From an uncultured Eubacteriales bacterium (GTDB lineage Bacteria; Bacillota; Clostridia; Christensenellales; Aristaeellaceae), in the NCBI GenBank assembly GCA_900553905.1, contig USFL01000097.1, forward strand, positions 1-6,219: a stretch of 6,219 nt of DNA. Direction: 5' to 3'. The position numbers and the translations under genes were made by a program. The notes under the pieces were generated by a model. It saw nothing but the letters and a program-made list of their open reading frames with translations, made no database searches and was not told the DNA's origin. Of the stretch, positions 1 through 6,219 are shown piece by piece (position 1 is the first letter of the stretch; the number at the start of each line of letters is the position of its first letter).

Positions 1-1103
1 GCCTTGATGATCTCGTCGATCACCAGCTCGGTCTTGACGTTGTTGAGGGCCTCGGAGCGGTACATGTCGCGCATCTGCTGCTCGGTCTGGCCGATCAGCT
101 TGAGGTACTGCTCCATGCTGAAGCCCTGCTGCTGCATGCGCCAGCCCATCTGCTGCATCATGTCGTCCAGCTTTTCCTCCACCATGGGTTCGGGCACGTC
201 GCACTCGGCGGCGCGGACCACGGTGTCCACCAGCGTCTGGCGGGCGGCTTCCCCGGCCTGGGCGTCGGCGGCCTCCTGCATCTTCTTCTCCAGGTCGGCG
301 CGGTACTCGGCCAGGGTGTCGAAGTCGCTGACCTCGGCGGCGAACTCGTCATCCACATCGGGCAGCTCCTCGCGGGTGATGGCGTGCAGCTTCACATGGA
401 ACACCGCGTCCTTGCCCTTGAGGTCCTCGGCATGGTACTGCTCGGGGAAAGTAACCTTCAGGTCGCGTTCCTCGCCGATGGTCATGCCCACCATCTGCTC
501 CTCGAAGCCGGGGATGAAGTTGCCAGAGCCAATGACCAGCGTCTGATGCTCGGCGGTGCCGCCGGCAAACGCCACGCCATCCACCGTGCCGGCGTAGTCC
601 AGCTCGGCCTTGTCGCCGTTTTCCAGCGCGCGGTCGGTCACGTCCACGCTGCGGGCCACGCGCTTGCGCTCCTGCTCAATGCGGGCGTCCACCTCATCGG
701 CGGTCACCTTGTGCACGCGGCGGGCCACTTCCACGCCCTTGTACTCGCCCAGCTTAACGTCGGGGAATACGAACACCTCGCAGGAGAAAGCAAGGTCCTT
801 GCCGGCCTCCATCTCCTGCACGTCCAGCTCGGGACGGCCCACGGGCTTGAGGTCATTGTCCTTGACGGCGCTCATGTACGCATCGGGGAAGAGAATTTCC
901 AGCGCATCCTCATAGAAAACGCCGGCGCCGTACATCCGCTCAATCAGCTTGCGCGGAGCCTTGCCCTTGCGGAAGCCCGGCACGCTGATCTGACCGCGCA
1001 TTTTCAGATAGGCCTTCTCGACGGCCTCTTCAAAATCGGCGGCGGGCGCCTTGAACGATATCTTGACTTTGTTGCTGGACAGTTTTTCCACCGTATGTTC
1101 CAT
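1..1103 (-). CDS. tig: Trigger factor, ribosome-associated chaperone and prolyl isomerase (3' end outside window)
   Basis: Trigger factor binds the ribosome near the peptide exit and shields nascent cytosolic chains; it also has peptidyl-prolyl isomerase activity. The window holds 367 codons beginning MEHTVEKLSSNKVKI; the family is usually about 430 residues, so roughly 60-70 C-terminal residues are missing. Visible in order: the N-terminal ribosome-binding domain with the signature GFRKGKAP at residues 43-50; an FKBP-type isomerase domain at about 162-242, containing GTVDGVAFAGG and IGSGNFIPGFEEQM; then the helical, Met/Gln-rich start of the C-terminal chaperone domain. The ATG at 1103 is chosen because AGGAGG lies 7 bases upstream and the protein starts as the family does. 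It has its own promoter at 1176-1204 and follows a terminator, so it is probably transcribed separately from the surface gene. In many Bacillota clp protease genes follow tig; that lies outside the window. The frame shows no disruption. Confidence 0.97.
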   Translation of the reverse strand, partial: MEHTVEKLSSNKVKISFKAPAADFEEAVEKAYLKMRGQISVPGFRKGKAPRKLIERMYGAGVFYEDALEILFPDAYMSAVKDNDLKPVGRPELDVQEMEAGKDLAFSCEVFVFPDVKLGEYKGVEVARRVHKVTADEVDARIEQERKRVARSVDVTDRALENGDKAELDYAGTVDGVAFAGGTAEHQTLVIGSGNFIPGFEEQMVGMTIGEERDLKVTFPEQYHAEDLKGKDAVFHVKLHAITREELPDVDDEFAAEVSDFDTLAEYRADLEKKMQEAADAQAGEAARQTLVDTVVRAAECDVPEPMVEEKLDDMMQQMGWRMQQQGFSMEQYLKLIGQTEQQMRDMYRSEALNNVKTELVIDEIIK

Positions 1104-1110
1104 GCGTTTT

Positions 1111-1116
1111 CCTCCT
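1111..1116 (-). promoter_or_regulatory. Ribosome binding site of tig
   Basis: The minus strand reads AGGAGG here, a perfect Shine-Dalgarno core 7 bases before the ATG at 1103. It fixes the trigger factor start. Confidence 0.9.
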
Positions 1117-1175
1117 GGGGCATGCACGAGATGCCGTCGTAGCATAGCCATATTTCTCAAAGGGCACCATTGGAC

Positions 1176-1204
1176 AGTATACCATTGTTTTGATACAGGC
1201 GCAA
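1176..1204 (-). promoter_or_regulatory. Extended -10 sigma-A-type promoter of tig
   Basis: On the minus strand, -35 TTGCGC (1204-1199) and -10 TATACT (1181-1176) are separated by exactly 17 bases. The -10 is preceded by TGG, giving the extended TGnTATACT form, which compensates for a weak -35 (3 of 6 consensus bases). Initiation is expected near 1169, leaving a leader of about 65 bases before the tig ATG. I see no operator or riboswitch in that leader. Confidence 0.8.
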
Positions 1205-1288
1205 GTGGGGAAGGGCGTTTTCTTTGCGCCGGCGGGGACGAGATTTACAAATTTTTTCCGATCGGTTTTGACAGGGCTCCGCGGACAG

Positions 1289-1319
1289 AAAAAGGGACGG
1301 ACGCGGCCATAGCCCGTCC
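1289..1319 (-). terminator. Intrinsic terminator after the surface-protein gene
   Basis: The minus-strand transcript has a GGACGG arm (1319-1314), a 13-base loop and a CCGTCC arm (1300-1295), followed by C and a run of five T (1293-1289). It begins about 30 bases beyond the TAA at 1353-1351. The stem is short but all GC except one pair. This separates the surface gene from the tig promoter downstream. Confidence 0.6.
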
Positions 1320-1350
1320 GCCCCATGGAAAAACCCGTTTGCGGCGGCTT

Positions 1351-4300
1351 TTACCTTGCGCCCTTTCCGCGCCGGCGGATGGCGTATGCCGCGCCGCACA
1401 GGCCGCCCAGGCTGACGAGCAGCAGCGCGAGCCAAAGGCCCGTATGGCTATCGTCGCCGGTCTGCGGCGGAAGCACGGTTTCGGTCCAGGCGGCATACAC
1501 GGTCGTGCTGTGATCCAGCAGGCGAACGCTCTCGATCTTGCGGGTCAGGGCCGCGTCGGCGTACCAGCCCGCGAAATCGTATCCCGGCCGCACGGGGGTG
1601 TGCTTGGTCAGATCGACATTGGTTTCGTAGGGCAGGCGCAGGGAGGCGAGCGGCTCGCCGCCGTTGACCTCAAAGACCAGCTCGCAGCCCGCGTCGTAGT
1701 TCTCCTTCCAGGCCACGGCCACGGGCGACAGGCCGCGCAGCGTCACCCGGATGCCGCTGTCCGTCTTGACGGCGGCGGGCGTTTCCGTGCCGCCCGCCAC
1801 GGTGCCCAGACGGGCCGAGGTGACGGTGAACATGTGGCTCACCGCAAAGTCCTGCAGCTCTTTGCCCGTGCCATCAGGATAGGGCAACGTCACGGTGATG
1901 CCGGAGGCGGGGAAGTTGTCGGCGGTGGCGTTTACCCAGTTCACGCCCCCGTCGGTGGAGTATTGGAGCGTCACGTCGTAGAAGGCCACCTTCCCGGCGG
2001 TATACCCGTCCGTGAGCAGCACGCGGGACAGCTCGGCCTCGATGGCCGGCACGGTGGCGAAGGGCGTGTCCTTCAGGCCGTCGGGCACGGCGGTCAGCGC
2101 AGCGCGCGCCACGCGCACCTCCATATCCGGGGTGATGACGGTGCGCACATGGCCGCATACGGCGCAGTCGGTGTCCGTGTCGCCGGTGTATTCATGCTCG
2201 CCGCGTCCCGTTTCCTCGCCGCACACGGCGCATGTCCGCCAGTGCTCGTCGGCGCTTTCCTGCCACGCGCCCCACGTATGGCCCGCAGGGGCGGTATAGT
2301 CGTCCACGTAGGTATCGCCGCAGCGGTCGCAGGTATGGGTGGTGAAGCCCTGTTCGGTGCAGGTGGGCGGCGTCACGACGTCCCGGTAGGCGTGCCCAAG
2401 GGCCGAGCCCGCGACCGTGCGGGTATCGGTGATCGAGCAGCCGGGATGATCGCAGGCGGCGGTTTCGGTGCCGTCCTCCGTGCAGGTGGCGTCGCCGTTG
2501 GAAACGTAGTTCGTAAAGCTGTGCGCGCCCTGCGCCGGGGTGATGACATAGCCGCACACGCCGCAGACCACGGACTGGGTGCAGTCTCCCCCGCCCTGCG
2601 GCTTATGGGCGGCATAGCCGTCCTTGTGCGCGTTGTCGGTCACGGGGCAATTTGCGTTCAGGCATGCGTGCCAATGGCCCGCGGCGTCGCTCTGCCACGC
2701 CGTGTCCCAGTTGTGGCCGGTGGCGGGCAGGGGGACGGAGCGCGTATCCGTATAGGGCAGCCCGTCAAAGGTCGCGCGCGCGGTGTAGACGGTCTGGCCG
2801 TCGCTCACGCAGTCGGGGTCCGTGGTCTGGGAGGTGACGGCGGCGGCGGCCGAATCGGTATGGCTTGCGTCGCGCGCGCAGGTGAAGAGCGCGGAGGCGC
2901 TGGCATAGTCGTCGCTCCATGTCCAGCCGGACAGCTGCCAGTCGTGCCCCAGCGCGGGCACAACCACGTCCGGCAGCTCCGTGGCCGCCGAAGCGTCGGC
3001 AAAGTTGCGATGGCACACCGAGCAGCTCCAGTACTCCACGTTTCCATCCTTGGTGCAGGTGGCGGCCACGGCGGGATGCTCCGTCAGGCTGTGGGGGCCG
3101 GCTTCGCCGTATTCCAGCCCGCAGGTGCCGCACACCTTTTTATGCTGGCAATCGTCCGCGGAGCCGCCCGCATGCGCGCCGCGCGCGTACTCCGCGCCGC
3201 AGACCGGGCAGGTTTTGTAGTGGTTCACCCCGTCCGACTGCCACTCGCCGGTGTGCGCCTCAAACACGGCCTCCAGCGTGCGCTCCGCGGTCGCGGTGAA
3301 GGTGTAGCTGGCCTCGGTGCTGACGGTCTGTCCGTTTTCCTGCCAGCCCGCGAAATGCGCCGTTTCCGCGTTGACCGCGGCGGTGACCGTGACGGAATTG
3401 CCGTAGGTGAACGTGCCGCCGCCGCTCGCTTCGCCGTCGCCCTGCGCGCTCACGGCGATCTCAAATTCCGCGGGGTTGACGGTGAGGGTGGCCTCGTTGC
3501 TGGTGGCTTCGTCATAGGAGCCGGTCACCACGCAGCGGTACTTCCAGCCGTCCATGTCCAGCGTGGTTTCGGGGGTGGTGTAGGCGGCTTCGTTCATGCC
3601 GGAGCCGTCCTCCACGTTCTTCCAGCCGGAGCCGTCGTTCACCTGCCACTGATAGCCCACCGCGCCCTGCGCCGCCACGGTGAAGCGGGCCGTCGCGCCC
3701 TGCACGGCCGTGGCGTCGGACGGCTGGGTGGTAATCGCCAGCTTTGTGCGCAGCGTAAGGGTCTGCACCGTGCCGGGCACGTTTTCGCCGGGGGTGTAGA
3801 CGACTCCGTTGTCGCCCTGCCACACCAGCGTGCCGCTCATCCCGGAGATGCCCTGCGTGCTGGGCGCGGTGAAGCCGCCGGCGCTCACGGCCAGCTTGAG
3901 CGTGCCCCTGCCGTCCACGGAGCCGCCGCCCAGGTCGACGGTCACGGGGTGGATGTCCGCGCCTGCCGGGATTTCCAGCACCGGGGTGTAGTAGCCGTTA
4001 TTGTTATTATCCTTGTTGTAAGTCTGAGAAAAGCCGTACTGCCAATCACGCGAGATATAACTACCGTTCGACGTTGTATCCTGCATCATCGCATAGCAGG
4101 ACGTATCCCGGATAGCGTCGAAAAACGTCTGGTCCTTCGCTTTTGTGCGCATGACGTTCCATTCGCTGTTTTCTGTCTCTTTATCCCCGCTGGGCGCGCG
4201 CAGCCGGTAGGTAATGCCGCCCAGCTTCATGTTCGTTCCGAAAATCAGCCCATTCCCATTCAAGTCATTCCAGGTGGCGCTGGTGTTTTGGAACAGATAA

Positions 4301-5538
4301 TTTCTGGACAGGAACAGGCTGTGCTCGTAGGTGTAGCCGTATGTCGCGCTGCTGTCCGTCGCCTTGGATGCCTCATCCGAGGCGTCCGTCACGCCGTCGG
4401 AGCTTTCGTTGAGCACATAGGCGTTCACCGTGCCCATATAGACAAACGGCACCCAGGTGAGCGTCTTGTCCGGCAGGGCGGGGTTCAGGGTCTGGTCCGT
4501 CTTGTTCACGCCGGACAGGTCGAACCAGTACTCCTCCCCTACGGTCAGGGACGGATGCTGCTCGTCCGGTACCTCCCATTGGGCGGTCAGTTGCGTCACG
4601 CCTGCGGGAACGGTGGCGCCCGGCTGGTAGGTGTTCCCGTCGTCGTCCAGCCAGCCCTTAAACGTCGCAAAGGTAGAGGGCTTGAGATTCTCGTTAGTGT
4701 CAAAGCCCAAATCCAGCGCGCTGACGGGGGTATCGGCATCCCGCACCAGTTTGAGATAGGTGACATAGCCATCATTTCCCTCCGGCGAACCCCAGCCGGT
4801 CTGATACCGGCCACCGTTGAGGTTGTAGGTGAGAACGGACAGATCGCCGCTTTGCGGCTCCAGCACAGGCATGTAAGACCCGGCCTCTGAACTATTACGA
4901 CTAAAGGCCCCGAACTCAGCGGTTAAGGAGGTGCGGGAGACGGACTCGCTTGAATCTTTGACGTACGTATCCTGCATCAAAATCGCAAAATTACTTTTCG
5001 AAATCTTCGCCAAGTATTTCTGAAAGGAAGCAAATTCGTTTTCGGGCGGGGAGCCGGCAGTGCCCTGAGGCGCGCTTCCGCCGGTGGGCGCGCGCATGGT
5101 ATAGGTCACGCCGTTGTTCGTATACTCCCGGCCGAAAATCAGGTTCTCCTCGTTCATCGCGTCCCAGCTGCGGTCAGCGCCGACTGCCGTGACGAACAGG
5201 CTGTGATTGTAGATATACCCGTATTCGCCGGGCGGGTCCGTCGTATTGGACGCCTCACTGGAAGACCCTGCATTGCCAACGGATTCTTTGTTCAGCACAT
5301 AGGCGTACATCGTGCCGGTGTAAACGGCAGGCACCAGCCCAATATCTCCCGGTGGGGTGTAGTCGTATATGGCCTCCTTCATTGAGCTCAAATCAAACCA
5401 CTAGACCTCGCCGGCGACCAGCTGTGCTTCGCCGGTGACGGCGCGGCTTTCCTGCGCCAGCGCGCCCACGGGCATGAGCAGCAGCAGGGCCAGGCCCGCC
5501 AGCAGCAGGGCCATGCCTTCCCGCAGCTTTTTCATCAT
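1351..5538 (-). CDS. Large modular cell-wall-anchored surface protein, interrupted by an in-frame TAG
   Basis: I read this as one gene of about 1395 codons. It encodes a secreted protein attached to peptidoglycan by a sortase; the ligand is unknown, but the build is that of an adhesin. Order (numbering through the stop): signal peptide 1-28; N-terminal module 1, 40-228; InlB-like repeat 235-322; N-terminal module 2, 331-523; InlB-like region 530-598; Ig-like domain 600-688; divergent InlB-like repeat 691-761; Cys-rich array 762-1133; unrecognised domain 1134-1279; InlB-like repeat 1280-1353; LPPQTG 1356-1361, membrane helix 1367-1387 and basic tail. The ATG at 5538 is chosen because AGGAG lies 7 bases upstream and a signal peptide begins there. 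Codon 46 is TAG. Downstream the frame is open for 1349 codons to TAA at 1353-1351. If translation restarted at TTG 5391 or ATG 5382 the product would lack a signal peptide, and neither has a good ribosome binding site. So the gene is either a very recent pseudogene, a readthrough gene, or carries a sequencing substitution. Confidence 0.85.
1354..1473 (-). other. Sortase sorting signal and membrane anchor
   Basis: LPPQTGDD (residues 1356-1363) is followed by a hydrophobic helix GLWLALLLVSLGGLCGAAYA and the basic tail RRRGKGAR at the extreme C-terminus. Read strictly, the pentapeptide is PPQTG, with Pro in place of the usual Leu. The xPxTG-D form fits sorting signals of clostridial surface proteins. 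Confidence 0.88.
1480..1701 (-). repeat. InlB-like repeat 4, next to the wall anchor
   Basis: LVFEVNGGEPL, PVRPGYDFAGWYADAALT and TTVYAAWTE give the full InlB/Flg_new signature (NGG, P-x-PGYxFxGWY, VYAxW). It sits directly before the sorting signal. Confidence 0.8.
1702..2139 (-). other. Unrecognised domain between the Cys-rich array and the last InlB repeat
   Basis: Residues 1134-1279 include LQYSTDGGVNWVNAT, ASGITVTLPYPDGTG and FAVSHMFT, then IRVTLRGLSPVAVAWKE. It looks like a beta-sandwich of about 145 residues. I have seen this type of segment near the C-termini of clostridial LPXTG proteins but cannot name a family. Confidence 0.45.
2140..3255 (-). repeat. Cys-rich CxxC array (about 372 codons)
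   Basis: Residues 762-1133 hold 25 of the 29 cysteines in the protein. Seven form CxxC pairs: 777/780, 803/806, 839/842, 992/995, 1070/1073, 1103/1106 and 1125/1128; CLNANC and CDHPGC are spaced variants. Two sub-repeats alternate: a W..S...HW.(T/A)C..C type and an ATCT.DG...C..C...LGH type with recurring LGH or TGH. Such zinc-ribbon-like arrays are known in clostridial surface proteins. Whether the cysteines bind metal or form disulfides is not visible from sequence. Confidence 0.75.
3256..3468 (-). repeat. Divergent InlB-like repeat 3
   Basis: FEIAVSAQGDGEASGGG, YGNSVTVTA, FAGWQENGQTVS and RTLEAVFEA match the divergent InlB B-repeat pattern (GxGxxxGGG, VTVTA, FxGW, LxAVF). Confidence 0.7.
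3475..3741 (-). other. Ig-like domain of the surface protein
   Basis: Residues about 600-688 read ITTQPSDATAVQGATARFTV, then VGYQWQ, then WKYRCVVTG and ATLTV. This is the Ig-like arrangement of QP start, central YQWQ and YxCVV strand seen in bacterial surface proteins. Only one cysteine is present, so the classical Ig disulfide cannot form. Confidence 0.75.
3745..3951 (-). repeat. Degenerate InlB-like region 2
   Basis: VTVDLGGG, LVWQGDNGVVYTPGENVP and QTLTLRTK follow the same order as the InlB-like repeat (xLxGG, GW-like, YxPG, TLTA-W). The central FxGW and terminal QW are lost. It follows N-terminal module 2 just as repeat 1 follows module 1, so the duplicated unit was probably module plus InlB repeat. 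Confidence 0.5.
3970..4548 (-). repeat. N-terminal module, copy 2 (about 193 codons)
   Basis: This is the second copy of the module, running from LTVGEEYWFDLS to YYTPVLEI. It is intact and has tyrosine (TAC, 4530-4528) where copy 1 has TAG. The copies are old: only short blocks are conserved, and the part just before PVLE differs entirely (NKDNNNNGYY here, SRNSSEAGSY in copy 1). Confidence 0.75.
4573..4836 (-). repeat. InlB-like (Listeria-Bacteroides type) repeat 1
   Basis: The pattern LTYNLNGG, then FKGWLDDDGNTYQPG, then TQLTAQW matches the InlB B-repeat / Flg_new family, a small beta-rich spacer domain of Gram-positive surface proteins. It separates the two N-terminal modules. Confidence 0.75.
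4855..5421 (-). repeat. N-terminal module, copy 1 (about 189 codons)
   Basis: This module starts at LVAGEV-stop-WFDL and ends at YMPVLEP. It aligns with copy 2 through shared blocks: GExxWFDLS, VPxVYxGTxxAYVLN, a Ser/Asp/Thr-rich spacer, YGYxYxHSLF, LIFG, GxTYxxRAPxGG-like, AxLMQDT/AMMQDT and PVLE. The xRAPxG block plus the terminal PVLE resemble the LRSPG ... RPAL pattern I associate with DUF6273-like domains in clostridial surface proteins. That link is a resemblance only. The copy contains the TAG codon near its start. Confidence 0.75.
5401..5403 (-). other. In-frame amber (TAG) codon in the surface-protein gene
   Basis: The minus strand reads GAG GTC TAG TGG TTT GAT. The same motif in the second module reads GAG GAG TAC TGG TTC GAC (TAC at 4530-4528). 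The stop therefore replaces a conserved tyrosine in a GExYWFDLS motif. Frames before and after are the same, so a substitution, not a frameshift, accounts for it. Confidence 0.95.
5455..5538 (-). other. Signal peptide of the surface protein
   Basis: Residues 1-28 show a basic start (MMKKLRE), a hydrophobic core of Leu and Ala, and a signal peptidase I site after ALA (A28, before QE). If translation stops at the TAG, the exported product would be only the 17 residues from Q29 to V45. Confidence 0.88.
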
Positions 5539-5545
5539 CGTTCCG

Positions 5546-5550
5546 CTCCT
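5546..5550 (-). promoter_or_regulatory. Ribosome binding site of the surface-protein gene
   Basis: AGGAG on the minus strand ends 7 bases before the ATG at 5538 and 10 bases before the next ATG at 5535. Upstream in-frame starts at 5562 (ATG) and 5703 (GTG) are less likely: the first lacks a Shine-Dalgarno sequence, and the second would add an Arg-rich tail ahead of a good signal peptide. Confidence 0.8.
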
Positions 5551-5593
5551 TTTCCGTGCCATGGTGAATGGAAGGCACAGAAAAGGCGCGTCC

Positions 5594-5617
5594 CGCCCGT
5601 GGCTCATGCCATGGGCG
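5594..5617 (-). repeat. Hairpin in the surface-gene leader
   Basis: Arms 5594-5603 and 5608-5617 form a 10-pair stem with one mismatch around a 4-base loop. No T-run follows directly on either strand, so it is not a clear terminator. It lies 56 bases before the ATG and could affect leader stability or translation. Confidence 0.5.
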
Positions 5618-5663
5618 AGGCGCGCGCGGCGGCGGCCAGGCCAAAAGGACAGACTTACCCTAC

Positions 5664-5683
5664 GTCTATCTGTCTGTCTGTCT
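5664..5683. repeat. Tetranucleotide repeat, five copies of GTCT (one variant)
   Basis: On the plus strand the unit GTCT occurs five times, with the second copy ATCT. The tract directly abuts the candidate -10 at 5684-5689 and should contain the start point of that promoter. Short tandem repeats like this gain or lose units by strand slippage. Confidence 0.85.
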
Positions 5684-5713
5684 GGTTTACGCGAAACAAG
5701 CACGGCCTGTCAA
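5684..5713 (-). promoter_or_regulatory. Candidate proximal promoter of the surface-protein gene
   Basis: A perfect -35 TTGACA (5713-5708) is followed after 18 bases by TAAACC (5689-5684), a weak -10 with 3 of 6 consensus bases. Initiation would fall near 5677, inside the tetranucleotide repeat, giving a leader of about 140 bases. Confidence 0.4.
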
Positions 5714-5724
5714 GCCTCCCCCTG

Positions 5725-5772
5725 AAAAAAAGCACGGCAAAACCGGGGCGCGGCAAAGCGCACCGCCCGCGC
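5725..5772 (-). terminator. Possible attenuator-like terminator in the leader
   Basis: The minus-strand arm GCGCGG (5772-5767) can pair perfectly with CCGCGC (5753-5748). With one G-U pair it can instead pair with CCGTGC (5737-5732), which directly precedes seven T (5731-5725). The two pairings exclude each other. The T-run form has a loop of 29 bases, so this could equally be a weak terminator for the upstream ABC gene or chance in GC-rich DNA. Confidence 0.25.
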
Positions 5773-5787
5773 AAAGGTTCCCGATCC

Positions 5788-5816
5788 ATTTTACAGGATT
5801 TGCCGGAAAAACGCAA
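5788..5816 (-). promoter_or_regulatory. Candidate distal promoter of the surface-protein gene
   Basis: -35 TTGCGT (5816-5811) and -10 TAAAAT (5793-5788) are spaced by 17 bases, a better sigma-A match overall than the proximal site. Initiation would be near 5781, leaving a leader of about 240 bases that contains the alternative stems, the tetranucleotide repeat and the hairpin. Confidence 0.6.
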
Positions 5817-5825
5817 CCGCCGGAA

Positions 5826-5840
5826 GGGAAAAACTTTCCC
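5826..5840. repeat. Short hairpin just after the ABC ATPase stop codon
   Basis: A GGGAAA/TTTCCC stem of 6 pairs with a 3-base loop begins 10 bases past the TAA at 5853-5851. T residues are within the stem but no T-run follows, so its use as a terminator is doubtful. Confidence 0.35.
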
Positions 5841-5850
5841 GCACGGAAGG

Positions 5851-6219
<369 letters not shown>

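Noticed and set aside
384..1142. A 252-codon plus-strand open frame over tig
   Set aside because: It is the mirror of the trigger factor gene, which has unmistakable family motifs, promoter and ribosome binding site on the other strand.
1268..1273. A perfect TTGACA on the plus strand
   Set aside because: No -10 element lies 16-18 bases downstream (the place holds AAAGGG), and no plus-strand gene follows.
3970..4040. The Asn-run before YYTPVLEI as a variable region of a diversity-generating retroelement
   Set aside because: AAC/AAT-rich codons ahead of a conserved end recall such regions, but no template repeat or reverse transcriptase is in the window, and the differences between the two modules are not limited to adenine positions.
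1051..4890. A 1279-codon open frame on the plus strand, antisense to most of the surface gene and running into tig
   Set aside because: Its product is Gly/Ala/Arg/Val/His-rich with no recognisable domain. It starts inside tig and lacks a good ribosome binding site. It arises because high GC removes stops from the frame opposite a GC-rich gene. The minus strand has clear domains, signal peptide and anchor.
5380..5391. Independent start of the large frame at TTG 5391 or ATG 5382
   Set aside because: Neither has a Shine-Dalgarno sequence at usual spacing. The product would lack a signal peptide although it ends in a wall anchor, and conserved WFD residues lie upstream of both starts.
5401..5703. 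Start of the surface gene at GTG 5703, in frame with the signal peptide
   Set aside because: It would place an Arg-rich stretch of 55 residues ahead of a good signal peptide and would overlap the TTGACA promoter region. AGGAG before the ATG at 5538 is better placed. It is kept in mind only because the tetranucleotide repeat would then be coding.

Overview
The window suggests a GC-rich, Gram-positive anaerobe of the Clostridia type (Bacillota). The evidence is a trigger factor gene, a large surface protein with a C-terminal cell-wall sorting signal, strong AGGAGG-type ribosome binding sites, and surface modules (InlB-like repeats, CxxC arrays) that are common in gut Clostridia. This placement is inferred from gene content, not from a search. 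All three genes lie on the minus strand, so transcription runs from high to low coordinates.

Layout in transcription order. (1) 6219-5851: the C-terminal half of an ABC transporter ATPase of the polar amino acid (GlnQ/HisP) type. (2) 5850-5539: a 312-base leader with two candidate promoters, a possible attenuator-like fold, a five-copy tetranucleotide repeat at the predicted transcription start, and a hairpin. (3) 5538-1351: a very large modular surface protein of about 1395 codons. Its order is signal peptide, N-terminal module 1, InlB-like repeat, N-terminal module 2, InlB-like region, Ig-like domain, divergent InlB repeat, Cys-rich CxxC array, an unrecognised domain, InlB-like repeat, LPPQTG sorting signal. 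(4) 1350-1104: a terminator for the surface gene, then an extended -10 promoter and ribosome binding site for the next gene. (5) 1103-1: tig, encoding trigger factor, which runs out of the window before its C-terminus.

The main finding is that the surface protein is interrupted by a single in-frame TAG at 5403-5401. It lies 17 codons after the predicted signal peptidase site. The frame is open for 1349 codons beyond it. The TAG falls exactly where the second copy of the N-terminal module has tyrosine (TAC), so a one-base substitution explains it. The gene may be freshly broken, read through by a UAG-decoding tRNA, or carry a sequencing substitution.

Two further signals point to a variable surface antigen or adhesin. 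The leader carries a slippage-prone tetranucleotide tract. The N-terminal modules also have much lower GC content than the rest of the gene. The three genes do not form an obvious pathway: tig has its own promoter, and the surface gene has its own leader and terminator.
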